Of a stretch of 64,000 nt of DNA, positions 27,555 to 34,550 are shown piece after piece. A program made the translations under genes and the position numbers. How positions within the stretch are numbered: position 1 is the first letter of the stretch; the number at the start of each line of letters is the position of its first letter. The notes under the pieces are model-generated. The model saw nothing but the letters and a program-made list of their open reading frames with translations, searched no databases and had not been told where the DNA came from. Source of the DNA: JAKFWF01 sp963732635 (GTDB lineage: Bacteria; Pseudomonadota; Alphaproteobacteria; Rhizobiales; Hyphomicrobiaceae). The stretch covers positions 1-64,000 of the forward strand of contig CAVTAL010000008.1 of NCBI GenBank assembly GCA_963732635.1, in the 5' to 3' direction.

Positions 27555-27823
27555 TTGCCCTTCGCCTTCCTTGACCGGTCGTCGCGTTCGACGATCGCCG
27601 AGGCGATGGCGTCATCGTCGGTCTTGAACTGCGCACGCGACTTGCGCGGCTTCAACACGTCGAGCACCGCAGTTGCTGGCATGTTGCGTGGCCGCATTCG
27701 AATCTCGCCCTTGATGCCGACGTAGAATTCAACGTGGTCGCCAGTTTTCAGGCCTAGCTGCTCGCGGATCTCGACTGGCAAGGTCAGTTGACCTTTGGAC
27801 GTAATCTTGGCTTGAAGGCCCAT
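27551..27823 (-). CDS. AbrB/SpoVT-type antitoxin
   Basis: 90 residues from the ATG at 27823, which has AAGGAAA about 8 nt upstream. The swapped-hairpin DNA-binding domain reads AKITSKGQLTLPVEIREQLG, typical of VapB/MazE-like antitoxins. The basic, flexible C-terminus (PRKSRAQFKTDDDAIASAIV) would wrap the toxin. It is co-translated with the downstream PIN toxin and probably represses its own promoter. The gap to the ureAB stop is 42 bp. Confidence 0.9.
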   Translation of the reverse strand: MGLQAKITSKGQLTLPVEIREQLGLKTGDHVEFYVGIKGEIRMRPRNMPATAVLDVLKPRKSRAQFKTDDDAIASAIVERDDRSRKAKGK

Positions 27824-27865
27824 CGAGTAATTTCCTTGCAAAGCGAATATTTCCTTACTTTAGTT

Positions 27866-28504
27866 CTATTTGCCTTTCTTATCAAGCTTCCCCATCACAT
27901 CCCCCCTGAACCCGTACACTTCCCGCTTGCCGCCGAGCGGCACCAGCGTCACGTCGCGGGTCTGGCCGGGCTCGAAGCGCACGGCCGTGCCGGCGGCGAT
28001 GTCGAGGCGCTGGCCGCGGGCGGCCTTGCGGTCGAACTGCAATGCGGGGTTGGTCTCGAAGAAATGATAATGGCTGCCGACCTGGATCGGCCGGTCGCCT
28101 GAGTTGGCGACGGTGATCGTGGTGCGCTCGGCGCCTTCGTTGAGGGTGATGTCGCCATCGGCGGTGATGATTTCGCCTGGAACCACCTTCGGAGCCAACG
28201 CTCCACGGATCGGATTGTGCACGGTGACGAGCTTGGTGCCGTCGGGGAAGGTCGCTTCGACCTGCACGTCGGGGATCATCTCGGCGATGCCGTCCATGAG
28301 TTGTTCGGGCGTCAAGACGTGCGCGCCGGCTTCCATCAGGTCGGCAACCGAACGGCCGTCGCGGGCGCCCTCGATCACTGTATCGGTGATCAATGCCACG
28401 GCTTCGGGGAAGTTGAGCTTGACGCCACGTTCGAGACGCCGACGGGCGACCATGGCCGCGAGCGAGATCAGCAGCTTGTCTTTTTCTCTGGGTGAAAGGT
28501 TCAT
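27866..28504 (-). CDS. ureAB: fused urease gamma-beta subunit
   Basis: 212 residues. The first about 100 residues are the gamma subunit (MNLSPREKDKLLISLAAMVA, ALITDTVIEGARDGRSVADL, MDGIAEMIPDVQVEATFPDG). The remainder is beta (PGEIITADGDITLNEGAERT, VGSHYHFFETNPALQFDRKA, GQTRDVTLVPLGGKREVYGF). The two subunits are separate genes in most bacteria and fused in Helicobacter and some others; here there is no stop between them. The start follows ureD by 21 bp. Confidence 0.96.
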   Translation of the reverse strand: MNLSPREKDKLLISLAAMVARRRLERGVKLNFPEAVALITDTVIEGARDGRSVADLMEAGAHVLTPEQLMDGIAEMIPDVQVEATFPDGTKLVTVHNPIRGALAPKVVPGEIITADGDITLNEGAERTTITVANSGDRPIQVGSHYHFFETNPALQFDRKAARGQRLDIAAGTAVRFEPGQTRDVTLVPLGGKREVYGFRGDVMGKLDKKGK

Positions 28505-28525
28505 GGCGCGTTTCCGAGGTTCATT

Positions 28526-29392
28526 TCAGCAGGACCATATACGGGGACTGACGGTGGGCAACAGCCGTGCCAAGACTGTAGCTGCGGCAGTGCGGATCAA
28601 CTGTGGTAGTGGCCCGGCGAGGCGCACCACCAGCATGCCGTTCCAGGCGCTGGCGCCGGCATCGCAGCCAAGGTCCGCGATCACGTCGCGCACGGTGTCG
28701 AGCTTTGCCGCTGCGTCGGGCGAAACATGTACGATGGTGGCAATCGCACGGGCGCCTTTGCCGAGCGCTGCATGTTCGAGTGTGGCCGCGATATCGCCTG
28801 CGAGGCGAACCTCCTCGGCCAGGACCAGGCGGCCGTCGCGACGAATGCGCCAACGGTCGTGAAACGAGCCGCGCCGCATCGTCTCCGCCATAGCGGCGCG
28901 GCCGAAGACGACGCCTTCCTTGATGGTGAGCACCGCATCGGCTGCCATCTCGATGTCGAGCCGCCGTGACAGCCGGGCGCCATCAAACAGGATCGCTTCT
29001 TGTGGCAACCAAGCGAGATGTGCGCCAGCCTCCAGTTCAAGGCGGGTTTCAATACGGGCGACCTCGCCGTCGCTGCGATAGACTTTCTCGGCCGATTGAG
29101 TGGTGAGTGCCGCGCGCGCGCCGCATCCGAGTGCGAATGCCAGCCGCTGCCGGTCGCCGCCCGCGATGCCACCAGATGTATTGAGGATAATGCCCTCGCA
29201 CGCGCCGCCGACCCTGGGAAACCGCAGCCGCAAGGCGCCAGCCTCGTGAATCCGAAGTGCTGCCGTGCGCGCGCCGCATCTTCCAAGCGAGGCACGCAAT
29301 AGGCTATCGGTCCGCATGAACGCCGGGATCGGCGTTCGCGCGTACGGCGGCAGCCCCGCTTCGCTGTCGGCGACATACATGTAAGGATCCAT
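28526..29392 (-). CDS. ureD: urease accessory protein UreD
   Basis: 288 residues from MDPYMYVADSEAGLPPYART. The family's central motifs are present: EGIILNTSGGIAGGDRQRL, ALTTQSAEKVYRSDG and LEAGAHLAWLPQEAILFDGA. UreD docks on apo-urease and recruits UreF and UreG for nickel insertion. It is the first gene of the urease operon, and the operon promoter should lie in the 129-bp gap before the divergent nitroreductase gene. Confidence 0.94.
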   Translation of the reverse strand: MDPYMYVADSEAGLPPYARTPIPAFMRTDSLLRASLGRCGARTAALRIHEAGALRLRFPRVGGACEGIILNTSGGIAGGDRQRLAFALGCGARAALTTQSAEKVYRSDGEVARIETRLELEAGAHLAWLPQEAILFDGARLSRRLDIEMAADAVLTIKEGVVFGRAAMAETMRRGSFHDRWRIRRDGRLVLAEEVRLAGDIAATLEHAALGKGARAIATIVHVSPDAAAKLDTVRDVIADLGCDAGASAWNGMLVVRLAGPLPQLIRTAAATVLARLLPTVSPRIWSC

Positions 29393-29521
29393 GACCAATT
29401 GACCGCACAATAACCACACAGGACGAACGCCGCGCGCTCAAAAATTATGCAATGCAATGATGAAATGGGCGCCATTCGCCTGCAAATGAAGCCACAATCG
29501 ACCACTTCGGGATACGTCCAC

Positions 29522-30193
29522 ATGATGACCGTCGAGCAAGCCATCACCGGCCGCCAGAGCATTCGCGGCTATCTCGACAAGGCCGTGCCGCGCGAGGTGC
29601 TCGAACGCGTGCTGCTGACGGCGGGGCGCGCGCCGTCCGGCTCGAACATCCAGCCCTGGCACGTCTATGTTCTGCAGGGCGCGGCGAGGCAATCCTTGAG
29701 CGACGAAATCCTGGCGCTCAACAAGGCCGGGGTCGAGGGCAAACGCGAATACAACTACTACCCCGTCGAATGGCGCGATCCCTATCTTGCGCGCCGCCGG
29801 AAGACCGGATGGGGGCTGTATGGCCTGCTGGGGCTCGGTCGCGACGACAAGGCCGGCATGGCCGAACAGCATCGCCAGAACTATACGTTCTTCGGCGCGC
29901 CAGTCGGGTTGATTTTCACGATCGATCGCGACATGGAACTGGGTTCCTGGCTCGACACCGGCATGTTCCTGCAGTCGCTGATGATCGCGGCGCGCGGCGA
30001 AGGGCTGGAGACCTGCGCGCAGGCGGCCTTTTGTCAGTATCACGATGTAATTCAGCAACGATTGAAGATTCCCGCTGGCCAGCAGGTCGTCTGCGGCATG
30101 GCGCTGGGCTATGCCGATCCAGCGTCCAAGATCAATGGCTTCCGCACGGAACGTATGCCGTTGTCTGAGTTCGTGACCTGGGCCGACGAATAG
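29522..30193 (+). CDS. nitroreductase family protein
   Basis: FMN-dependent NAD(P)H oxidoreductase, about 223 residues from MMTVEQAITGRQSIRGYLDK. Typical parts are the opening RQSIRGYLDK, RAPSGSNIQPWHVYVLQ (FMN contacts), GLETCAQAAF and CGMALGYADPASKINGF. An upstream start at 29447 would add 25 unlikely residues. It diverges from ureD and precedes the protease-radical SAM operon by 115 bp; whether it belongs with that operon is open, since flavin oxidoreductases do occur in peptide-modification clusters. Confidence 0.9.
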   Translation: MMTVEQAITGRQSIRGYLDKAVPREVLERVLLTAGRAPSGSNIQPWHVYVLQGAARQSLSDEILALNKAGVEGKREYNYYPVEWRDPYLARRRKTGWGLYGLLGLGRDDKAGMAEQHRQNYTFFGAPVGLIFTIDRDMELGSWLDTGMFLQSLMIAARGEGLETCAQAAFCQYHDVIQQRLKIPAGQQVVCGMALGYADPASKINGFRTERMPLSEFVTWADE

Positions 30194-30212
30194 TTATTCT
30201 CGCGATCAGTGA

Positions 30213-30230
30213 TCTTCATTCAAATGAAGA
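30213..30230. terminator. small hairpin after the nitroreductase gene
   Basis: TCTTCAT/ATGAAGA stem with a 4-nt loop, 20 bp after the stop. There is no T-run on either strand, so at best a weak terminator or mRNA-end structure that separates the nitroreductase from the protease operon. Confidence 0.3.
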
Positions 30231-30308
30231 CCGTCCTGGGTAGACACCTGGGACGACAGACCTGCCATCTCGCGGCCTATGATCCTTCTCCTGAGGATCG
30301 AGGTCACG

Positions 30309-31946
30309 ATGGTGCTCGAAGTCATAAGGTCCGATCATGCCGCTGACGCGGTGCATGACTATAACGAGACCGCATTGGCGGCACTCGGAGTCGGCAAGAG
30401 TGGTGAAAAATCCGCCCGCGTCGTCATCGGCTTCGTCGACTACGGTTTTGATCTGCTGCATCCGACACTGCTGGATCAGAAGGGTGCATCGCGATTCCGC
30501 TTCGTATGGGATCAGAACCGCAATCCCGATGCTGCTCGTGCATTCGAATTCGATCCGGCGGCGCTCGATGATTGGGATGGCGCGGCCCTTGATCGCGCGG
30601 TCGCCGCCGCTGTCGCAAGTGGCTCGCGGCGTGAGTTTGATGCGCTCTACGATCCGCACGCAAATAATGGTTGCCGGCATGGCACGGTTGGCGGTGCGCA
30701 CGGTACCTTGATGGCGTCGATCGCCGCCGGCACGCCGGTCTCGGGGTTTCGCGGCGCTGCGCCCGAGGCCGATCTGATCGGGGTGCAACTCGCGCTCGCG
30801 GATACTGACTGGAAGGAGGAAGACCTGTTCGGCTCGCCGACTTGGGCTTCCTGGCGGCCGGAAGATCATACGCTTTGGCAGGGCTGGCGCAGCTACGACG
30901 ACAGTCGGCAGATCATCAATGCTGTACGATACATATACTTTCGTGGTCGCTGGCTTGGCGCCGATGCGCTGGTGATAAATCTCAGCATCGGTGCTTGGGC
31001 TGGCGGCCACGATGGCCGCTCGGCAGTCGAGTGCGCCATCGCCGATCTGATTGACGAAGCCGATGCGGCATTCGTCGCCGGACTTGGGCCTCGCGTCATC
31101 GTTGTTGCCGGCGCGGGGAATGCCGGAGTCGACGAAGGGCACTGGCATGGTGTGGTCGAGACAGCGCGGTCGAGCAACTTCGACTGGATCATGCAGCGAC
31201 GGGATCCGACACAGAACAAGCTGGAGATTTGGTACGAAGGCGACTCACTTGATGTGAAGCTCTGCCTGCCAGATGGGCACGAGATCGAGATTGCGCCCGG
31301 TGCCACGCGCGAGATCTGGTCGGGGAGCACTCGCATAGGCATCGCCGAACATGCACCTGGACTGCGGGCGCCGTTGTCGTGCGTGCGCATGTTGTTGCAC
31401 CCGCCGCTGTTCGGACCCGAGCTATTCGAACCAACCGCGGATACATGTGCGTTCGCCGTTCGTCTTGCTGCAGCTCACTCAGCGCCAGTCGCCGTCAATG
31501 CCTGGATTGAGCGCGACGATGGCGCCGCCGAACGTTCGTGGCTGTCACCCAATCATGCCGAGGGCACACTTTGCTGCCTCGCAACCATCCCTGGTGCGAT
31601 CGTGGTTAGTGGTTACGATCATCACTGCACGGTCGACGGTGACACACCTGCAATATTGCCGTCATCTAGCCTCGGACCAGCGCCATGGGGCGCTGGTCCG
31701 GCGCGCATCCCACACTTCGCCGCGCCCGCGCATTGCATATGGGGTGCGCGTTCGAAATCACGCGGCTTTGCCATGACCACCGGCACCAGTGCCGCCGTGG
31801 CATTGACCTCTGGCGCGATCGCTCAGCATTTTGGCCAGCACGGTGCGCACGCACCACTGCCGCAGGTTGATGGCGCCTGGAGCCCACGCTTTGGCAACGG
31901 ACTATTTCGGATCGACACCACCGAGCGTACAGGAGTTTTCGCGTGA
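30309..31946 (+). CDS. S8 (subtilisin-like) serine peptidase of the putative RiPP operon
   Basis: 545 residues from ATG 30309, which has GAGG just upstream. The catalytic Asp lies in VIGFVDYGFDLLHP (about residue 44), His in GGAHGTLMASIAAG and Ser in MTTGTSAAVALTSGAIAQHF near the C-terminus. The oxyanion region VIVVAGAGNAG is also present. There is no signal peptide or propeptide, so it is probably cytoplasmic, as are maturation proteases of cyanobactin-type pathways. A long insertion (about 290-450) separates the Asn and Ser regions. The GTGA overlap with the radical SAM gene shows they are co-translated. The likely job is to cut the repeat-bearing substrate encoded at 33404, though this is an inference from position. 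Confidence 0.88.
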   Translation: MVLEVIRSDHAADAVHDYNETALAALGVGKSGEKSARVVIGFVDYGFDLLHPTLLDQKGASRFRFVWDQNRNPDAARAFEFDPAALDDWDGAALDRAVAAAVASGSRREFDALYDPHANNGCRHGTVGGAHGTLMASIAAGTPVSGFRGAAPEADLIGVQLALADTDWKEEDLFGSPTWASWRPEDHTLWQGWRSYDDSRQIINAVRYIYFRGRWLGADALVINLSIGAWAGGHDGRSAVECAIADLIDEADAAFVAGLGPRVIVVAGAGNAGVDEGHWHGVVETARSSNFDWIMQRRDPTQNKLEIWYEGDSLDVKLCLPDGHEIEIAPGATREIWSGSTRIGIAEHAPGLRAPLSCVRMLLHPPLFGPELFEPTADTCAFAVRLAAAHSAPVAVNAWIERDDGAAERSWLSPNHAEGTLCCLATIPGAIVVSGYDHHCTVDGDTPAILPSSSLGPAPWGAGPARIPHFAAPAHCIWGARSKSRGFAMTTGTSAAVALTSGAIAQHFGQHGAHAPLPQVDGAWSPRFGNGLFRIDTTERTGVFA

Positions 31947-32992
31947 ACGAGACCGTCCGCATTCCACTGCCCGATCATGCCCCGCGCCCGGCGCCGGTGC
32001 TCGAAAAGCCGTTCAAGGTAACAATCTGCGTCAACCAGACATGCAGCATGGAGTGCAAGCTCTGCTATGCCGACTGCGGTTCGTCGAAGCGGCCTGAACT
32101 GACCACCGCGCAGTGGAAGACGTTCATCGACGAGTTGATCGCCGAGGGCTTTCTGCACGTCTTCTTCGAGGGCGGCGAGCCGTTCCACCGCGACGATTTC
32201 GAGGAGATTCTCGCCTATTGCAGTCGCAAGTTGTTCGTGGCCGTCCGCACACATGCGACGCTGATCGACGAGGCGCGGGCGAACCGTCTAAAGGCGCTCG
32301 GTATCGGTCGCCTCTATGTCGATTTGTTCGCCGCCATCCCCGAAATTCAGGACGAACTGACGGGGCAGGTCGGTAGCTATGATGCAGTTGTCGCCGGCAT
32401 CAAGCATGCGCGCGCCGCCGGTATCAAGGTGACAATTCTCGGCATCTTGTCGTCGAAGAACGCGCCGCACCTACAGCGCTACGTCGATCTCGCCCAGGAG
32501 TTGGACTGCGATCAAGTCGGCGTGCTGCGGCTTTATCCGTTGGGCCGCGCGCGCAAGAACTGGGCCGAGCTATCGCTGACCCTGCCTGAGATGATGGCGG
32601 CGCTGAACGGTCTCAAGGTGCCGCCGGGCGTCCAGCTGATGCAGTCGTGGCATCCAAAAGACGGCAATTGCTGCTGGCAAACAGCGGCGGTGACGCCGCA
32701 GGGTGACAGCGTCGGCTGCCCGTACATGCGCGAGTACGTCAACTACGGCAACATCACCGAACGCTCGTTGCTAGAAACCTGGGATCATCCGCTCTATCGC
32801 CAACTGCGGTCGAACGATGTCGAGGACAGTTGCCCCGATTGTTCGTCGACCCAGGGCACGCACGGCGGCTGTCGCTCCACCGCCTATGCCTTTACCGGAC
32901 GCTTCACTGCGCCCGATCCCTACTGCTCACACCACAACAAAGGAGAAGATCTGCGTGTACTCCCGGAACGGCTCCTACGCGAAAGCCCCTGA
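31943..32992 (+). CDS. radical SAM/SPASM peptide-modifying enzyme (PqqE-like)
   Basis: 349 residues starting at GTG 31943. The radical SAM 4Fe-4S cluster motif is CSMECKLC (CxxxCxxC, about residues 35-42), followed by the SAM-binding FFEGGEPFHRDDFEEIL (GGEP). A C-terminal SPASM region (about 245-340) holds many cysteines (GNCCWQ, VGCPYMREY, DSCPDCSSTQGTHGGC, PYCSHH) for auxiliary clusters. Enzymes of this design introduce C-C, C-S or C-O cross-links, epimerise or cleave residues in ribosomal peptides. Its end overlaps the PqqD-like gene by 38 bp, the usual enzyme-RRE pairing. Confidence 0.93.
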   Translation: MNETVRIPLPDHAPRPAPVLEKPFKVTICVNQTCSMECKLCYADCGSSKRPELTTAQWKTFIDELIAEGFLHVFFEGGEPFHRDDFEEILAYCSRKLFVAVRTHATLIDEARANRLKALGIGRLYVDLFAAIPEIQDELTGQVGSYDAVVAGIKHARAAGIKVTILGILSSKNAPHLQRYVDLAQELDCDQVGVLRLYPLGRARKNWAELSLTLPEMMAALNGLKVPPGVQLMQSWHPKDGNCCWQTAAVTPQGDSVGCPYMREYVNYGNITERSLLETWDHPLYRQLRSNDVEDSCPDCSSTQGTHGGCRSTAYAFTGRFTAPDPYCSHHNKGEDLRVLPERLLRESP

Positions 32993-33245
32993 TGTCGTGG
33001 TACGCGGGTTCGAGGAGTGGGGGCATGCCTATGCCTTCACGCCGGACGATCCCGATCTGCACGACCTGAACACCAGCGCCTGGTTCATCCTTGAGCTGTG
33101 CAATGGTCGGCCGTTTGCGCAGATCGAGGCGGACTATGTGAAAGCGGTGGCACCAAAAATGGGCGCCACTGTTGCAAGAACGCAGTTCCACCAGGGTTTC
33201 GACATGCTGCTCGATCGCAACATCATCGCCAGCACTGACAACTAG
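32955..33245 (+). CDS. PqqD-like peptide chaperone (RiPP recognition element)
   Basis: 96 residues starting at GTG 32955, preceded by AGGAGA about 8 nt upstream and nested in the end of the radical SAM gene. Its sequence (YAFTPDDPDLHDLNTSAWFI, LELCNGRPFAQIEADYVKAV, FHQGFDMLLDRNIIA) matches the winged-helix PqqD/RRE pattern: beta-strands, then the DLNTSA..I.ELC motif. Such proteins bind the leader or recognition part of a precursor peptide and present it to the radical SAM enzyme. This is a stand-alone RRE, not fused to the enzyme. Confidence 0.85.
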   Translation: MYSRNGSYAKAPDVVVRGFEEWGHAYAFTPDDPDLHDLNTSAWFILELCNGRPFAQIEADYVKAVAPKMGATVARTQFHQGFDMLLDRNIIASTDN

Positions 33246-33294
33246 CGCGCAGCCGATCACCACCGAAGGTGGGCGGATGCCGTGATCATGGAAT

Positions 33295-33345
33295 TGGAAA
33301 AGCGCCAGCTTTTCCAGCAGGGGGAGCGTGTGCCCTTGCACACGC
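33295..33345 (+). promoter_or_regulatory. two stacked perfect hairpins between the RRE gene and the repeat-protein gene
   Basis: Hairpin 1 is TGGAAAAGC (33295-33303), loop GCCA, GCTTTTCCA (33308-33316): a perfect 9-bp stem. Hairpin 2 is GCGTGTGC (33326-33333), loop CCTT, GCACACGC (33338-33345): a perfect 8-bp stem. A weaker one, CCACC/GGTGG, sits at 33260-33272. No T-run follows, so they are unlikely to be full terminators. They could block 3'-5' decay of the enzyme mRNA, be RNase processing sites, or attenuate read-through so that substrate and enzymes are made at different levels. Confidence 0.7.
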
Positions 33346-33403
33346 CATAAAAGGGCCGGATCCGCACTTCCGCGGGACGGCGTATCAGAAGGAGTGAGGC
33401 AAG

Positions 33404-34420
33404 ATGGACGACATCATCGGACGGCACATGGGCCGGCTCGCGCGCGCTCAATTCATCGAGGCACCGGCGGTCGAGACCGTCAACCAACAGGTACGCACTT
33501 CAATGAGCGTCCCGTTCCAGCGCCACATGCTGGGTGACCGGATCGCGGAGGCAGCCACCGTCGAAGCGCCGGCGGTTGAGACCGTCAACCAGCAGGTTCG
33601 CACCTCAATGAGTGTCCCGTTCCAGCGCCATATGCTGGGCGACCGGATTGCCGCCAGCAGCGACGTGGCGATGCCAGCCGTCGATACGGTGAACCAGCAA
33701 GTCCGCACCAGCATGAGCGTGCCTTACGCGCCGCACATGAAGGGGCATGGATCTGCGCCATCGGTCGAGACCGTCAACCAACAGGTTCGCACTTCGATGA
33801 GCGTGCCGTTCGCACCACACATGCGTGGCGAAGACGCAGGCTCACCGGTTGTTGACACTGTGAACCAGCAAGTCCGCACCAGCATGAGCGTCCCATTCTC
33901 AACCTACATGCGTGCCGGCACGGCCAAGAGCGGCCCCGCAATCGAGGCAGTCAACCAGCAAGTGCGCACCTCGATGAGTGTACCGTTCAATCCCTACATG
34001 CTGGGTGCGCACGCCGAGGAACTGCTGAAGCGACGGATCATGATCTCACCGGTGCTGTCGGTGTGGCAGTTCAAGGTCAAAAGCAACGAGGCGTTCGCTG
34101 CCTGGCTATCAACGCGCGAGATCTTGATGAGCGAAGGCCGTCTCGCTGGCGATGCTGAGGTCCGCGGCGTGCGCTACGGCGGCACCTATCGCGTCGGTGC
34201 CGATCGCTCCGGTATTGGCGGTGCCTACAAGACGGTATGGGGCTACACCAGCGAAAGCGCGATGCTGACGATGCAAAAGCTATGCTCCGATAGCTCGGTG
34301 ACGGCGACAATCGTGCAACTCGACCTTATCGACTTCGTCAAGGGCATGAAGAAATTCATCGCCGAAGCCGGCGATCAACACTTCTCTGAAGAAATCCTGA
34401 TTTCGGCTGCGGCGGGCTGA
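33404..34420 (+). CDS. six-repeat protein, candidate multi-core RiPP substrate
   Basis: 338 residues; ATG at 33404 has AGAAGGAG 9-10 nt upstream. The N-terminal 200 residues hold six repeats of [ED][TA]VNQQVRTSMSVP[FY]xx[HY]M, with VNQQV at residues 26, 61, 96, 124, 153 and 183 (spacing 28-35). Intervening segments vary in length and sequence. Residues about 205-338 form a different, non-repetitive domain (RRIMISPVLSVWQFKVKSNE, VGADRSGIGGAYKTVWGY, VQLDLIDFVKGMKKFIAEAG) that I do not recognise. There is no signal peptide or membrane segment. Lying directly after protease, radical SAM and RRE genes, it is the obvious substrate. Either the conserved 13-mers are the modified cores and the C-terminal domain is the recognition part, or the 13-mers are recognition sequences and the variable parts are products. 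It could also be a structural protein that is modified but not cut. Confidence 0.8.
   Translation: MDDIIGRHMGRLARAQFIEAPAVETVNQQVRTSMSVPFQRHMLGDRIAEAATVEAPAVETVNQQVRTSMSVPFQRHMLGDRIAASSDVAMPAVDTVNQQVRTSMSVPYAPHMKGHGSAPSVETVNQQVRTSMSVPFAPHMRGEDAGSPVVDTVNQQVRTSMSVPFSTYMRAGTAKSGPAIEAVNQQVRTSMSVPFNPYMLGAHAEELLKRRIMISPVLSVWQFKVKSNEAFAAWLSTREILMSEGRLAGDAEVRGVRYGGTYRVGADRSGIGGAYKTVWGYTSESAMLTMQKLCSDSSVTATIVQLDLIDFVKGMKKFIAEAGDQHFSEEILISAAAG
33464..34003 (+). repeat. six protein-level repeats with synonymously diverged DNA
   Basis: The 39-nt stretches coding VNQQVRTSMSVP[FY] differ from each other at several third positions (Gln CAA/CAG, Val GTC/GTG/GTA/GTT, Thr ACT/ACC, Pro CCG/CCT/CCA). The Ser before Met is coded by TCA, TCG or AGC in different copies. 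Only one copy has an amino-acid change in this core (Phe to Tyr, third repeat). Recent slippage cannot explain this; long-term purifying selection on the peptide can. Confidence 0.93.
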
Positions 34421-34442
34421 GAGCGGCAGTGGTTGTGGCTCG

Positions 34443-34471
34443 GTGGCCGGCTCCAGCCTGTCACCGGCCAC
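34443..34471 (+). terminator. hairpin after the repeat-protein gene
   Basis: GTGGCCGG (34443-34450) pairs perfectly with CCGGCCAC (34464-34471) around a 13-nt loop, 22 bp after the stop codon. It lacks a T-run, so it is either a Rho-type end structure or an mRNA-stabilising stem. It marks the probable end of the putative RiPP operon before the transporter gene. Confidence 0.45.
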
Positions 34472-34550
34472 TGGGCCACCCAATGCGGCACTGTTGACGT
34501 CGTGCCTCTATGGTCGGCCTCGAATATAGGCAGCACACAGCTAACGTTGC

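Noticed and set aside
29447..29521. 25-codon N-terminal extension of the nitroreductase
   Set aside because: The conserved domain begins at MMTVEQAITGRQSIRGY and the extension has no resemblance to the family; it also runs through the region where the divergent promoters should lie.
33464..34003. CRISPR array
   Set aside because: The repeats are in-frame protein repeats with diverged DNA and irregular spacing, not identical DNA repeats with unique spacers, and no cas genes are present.
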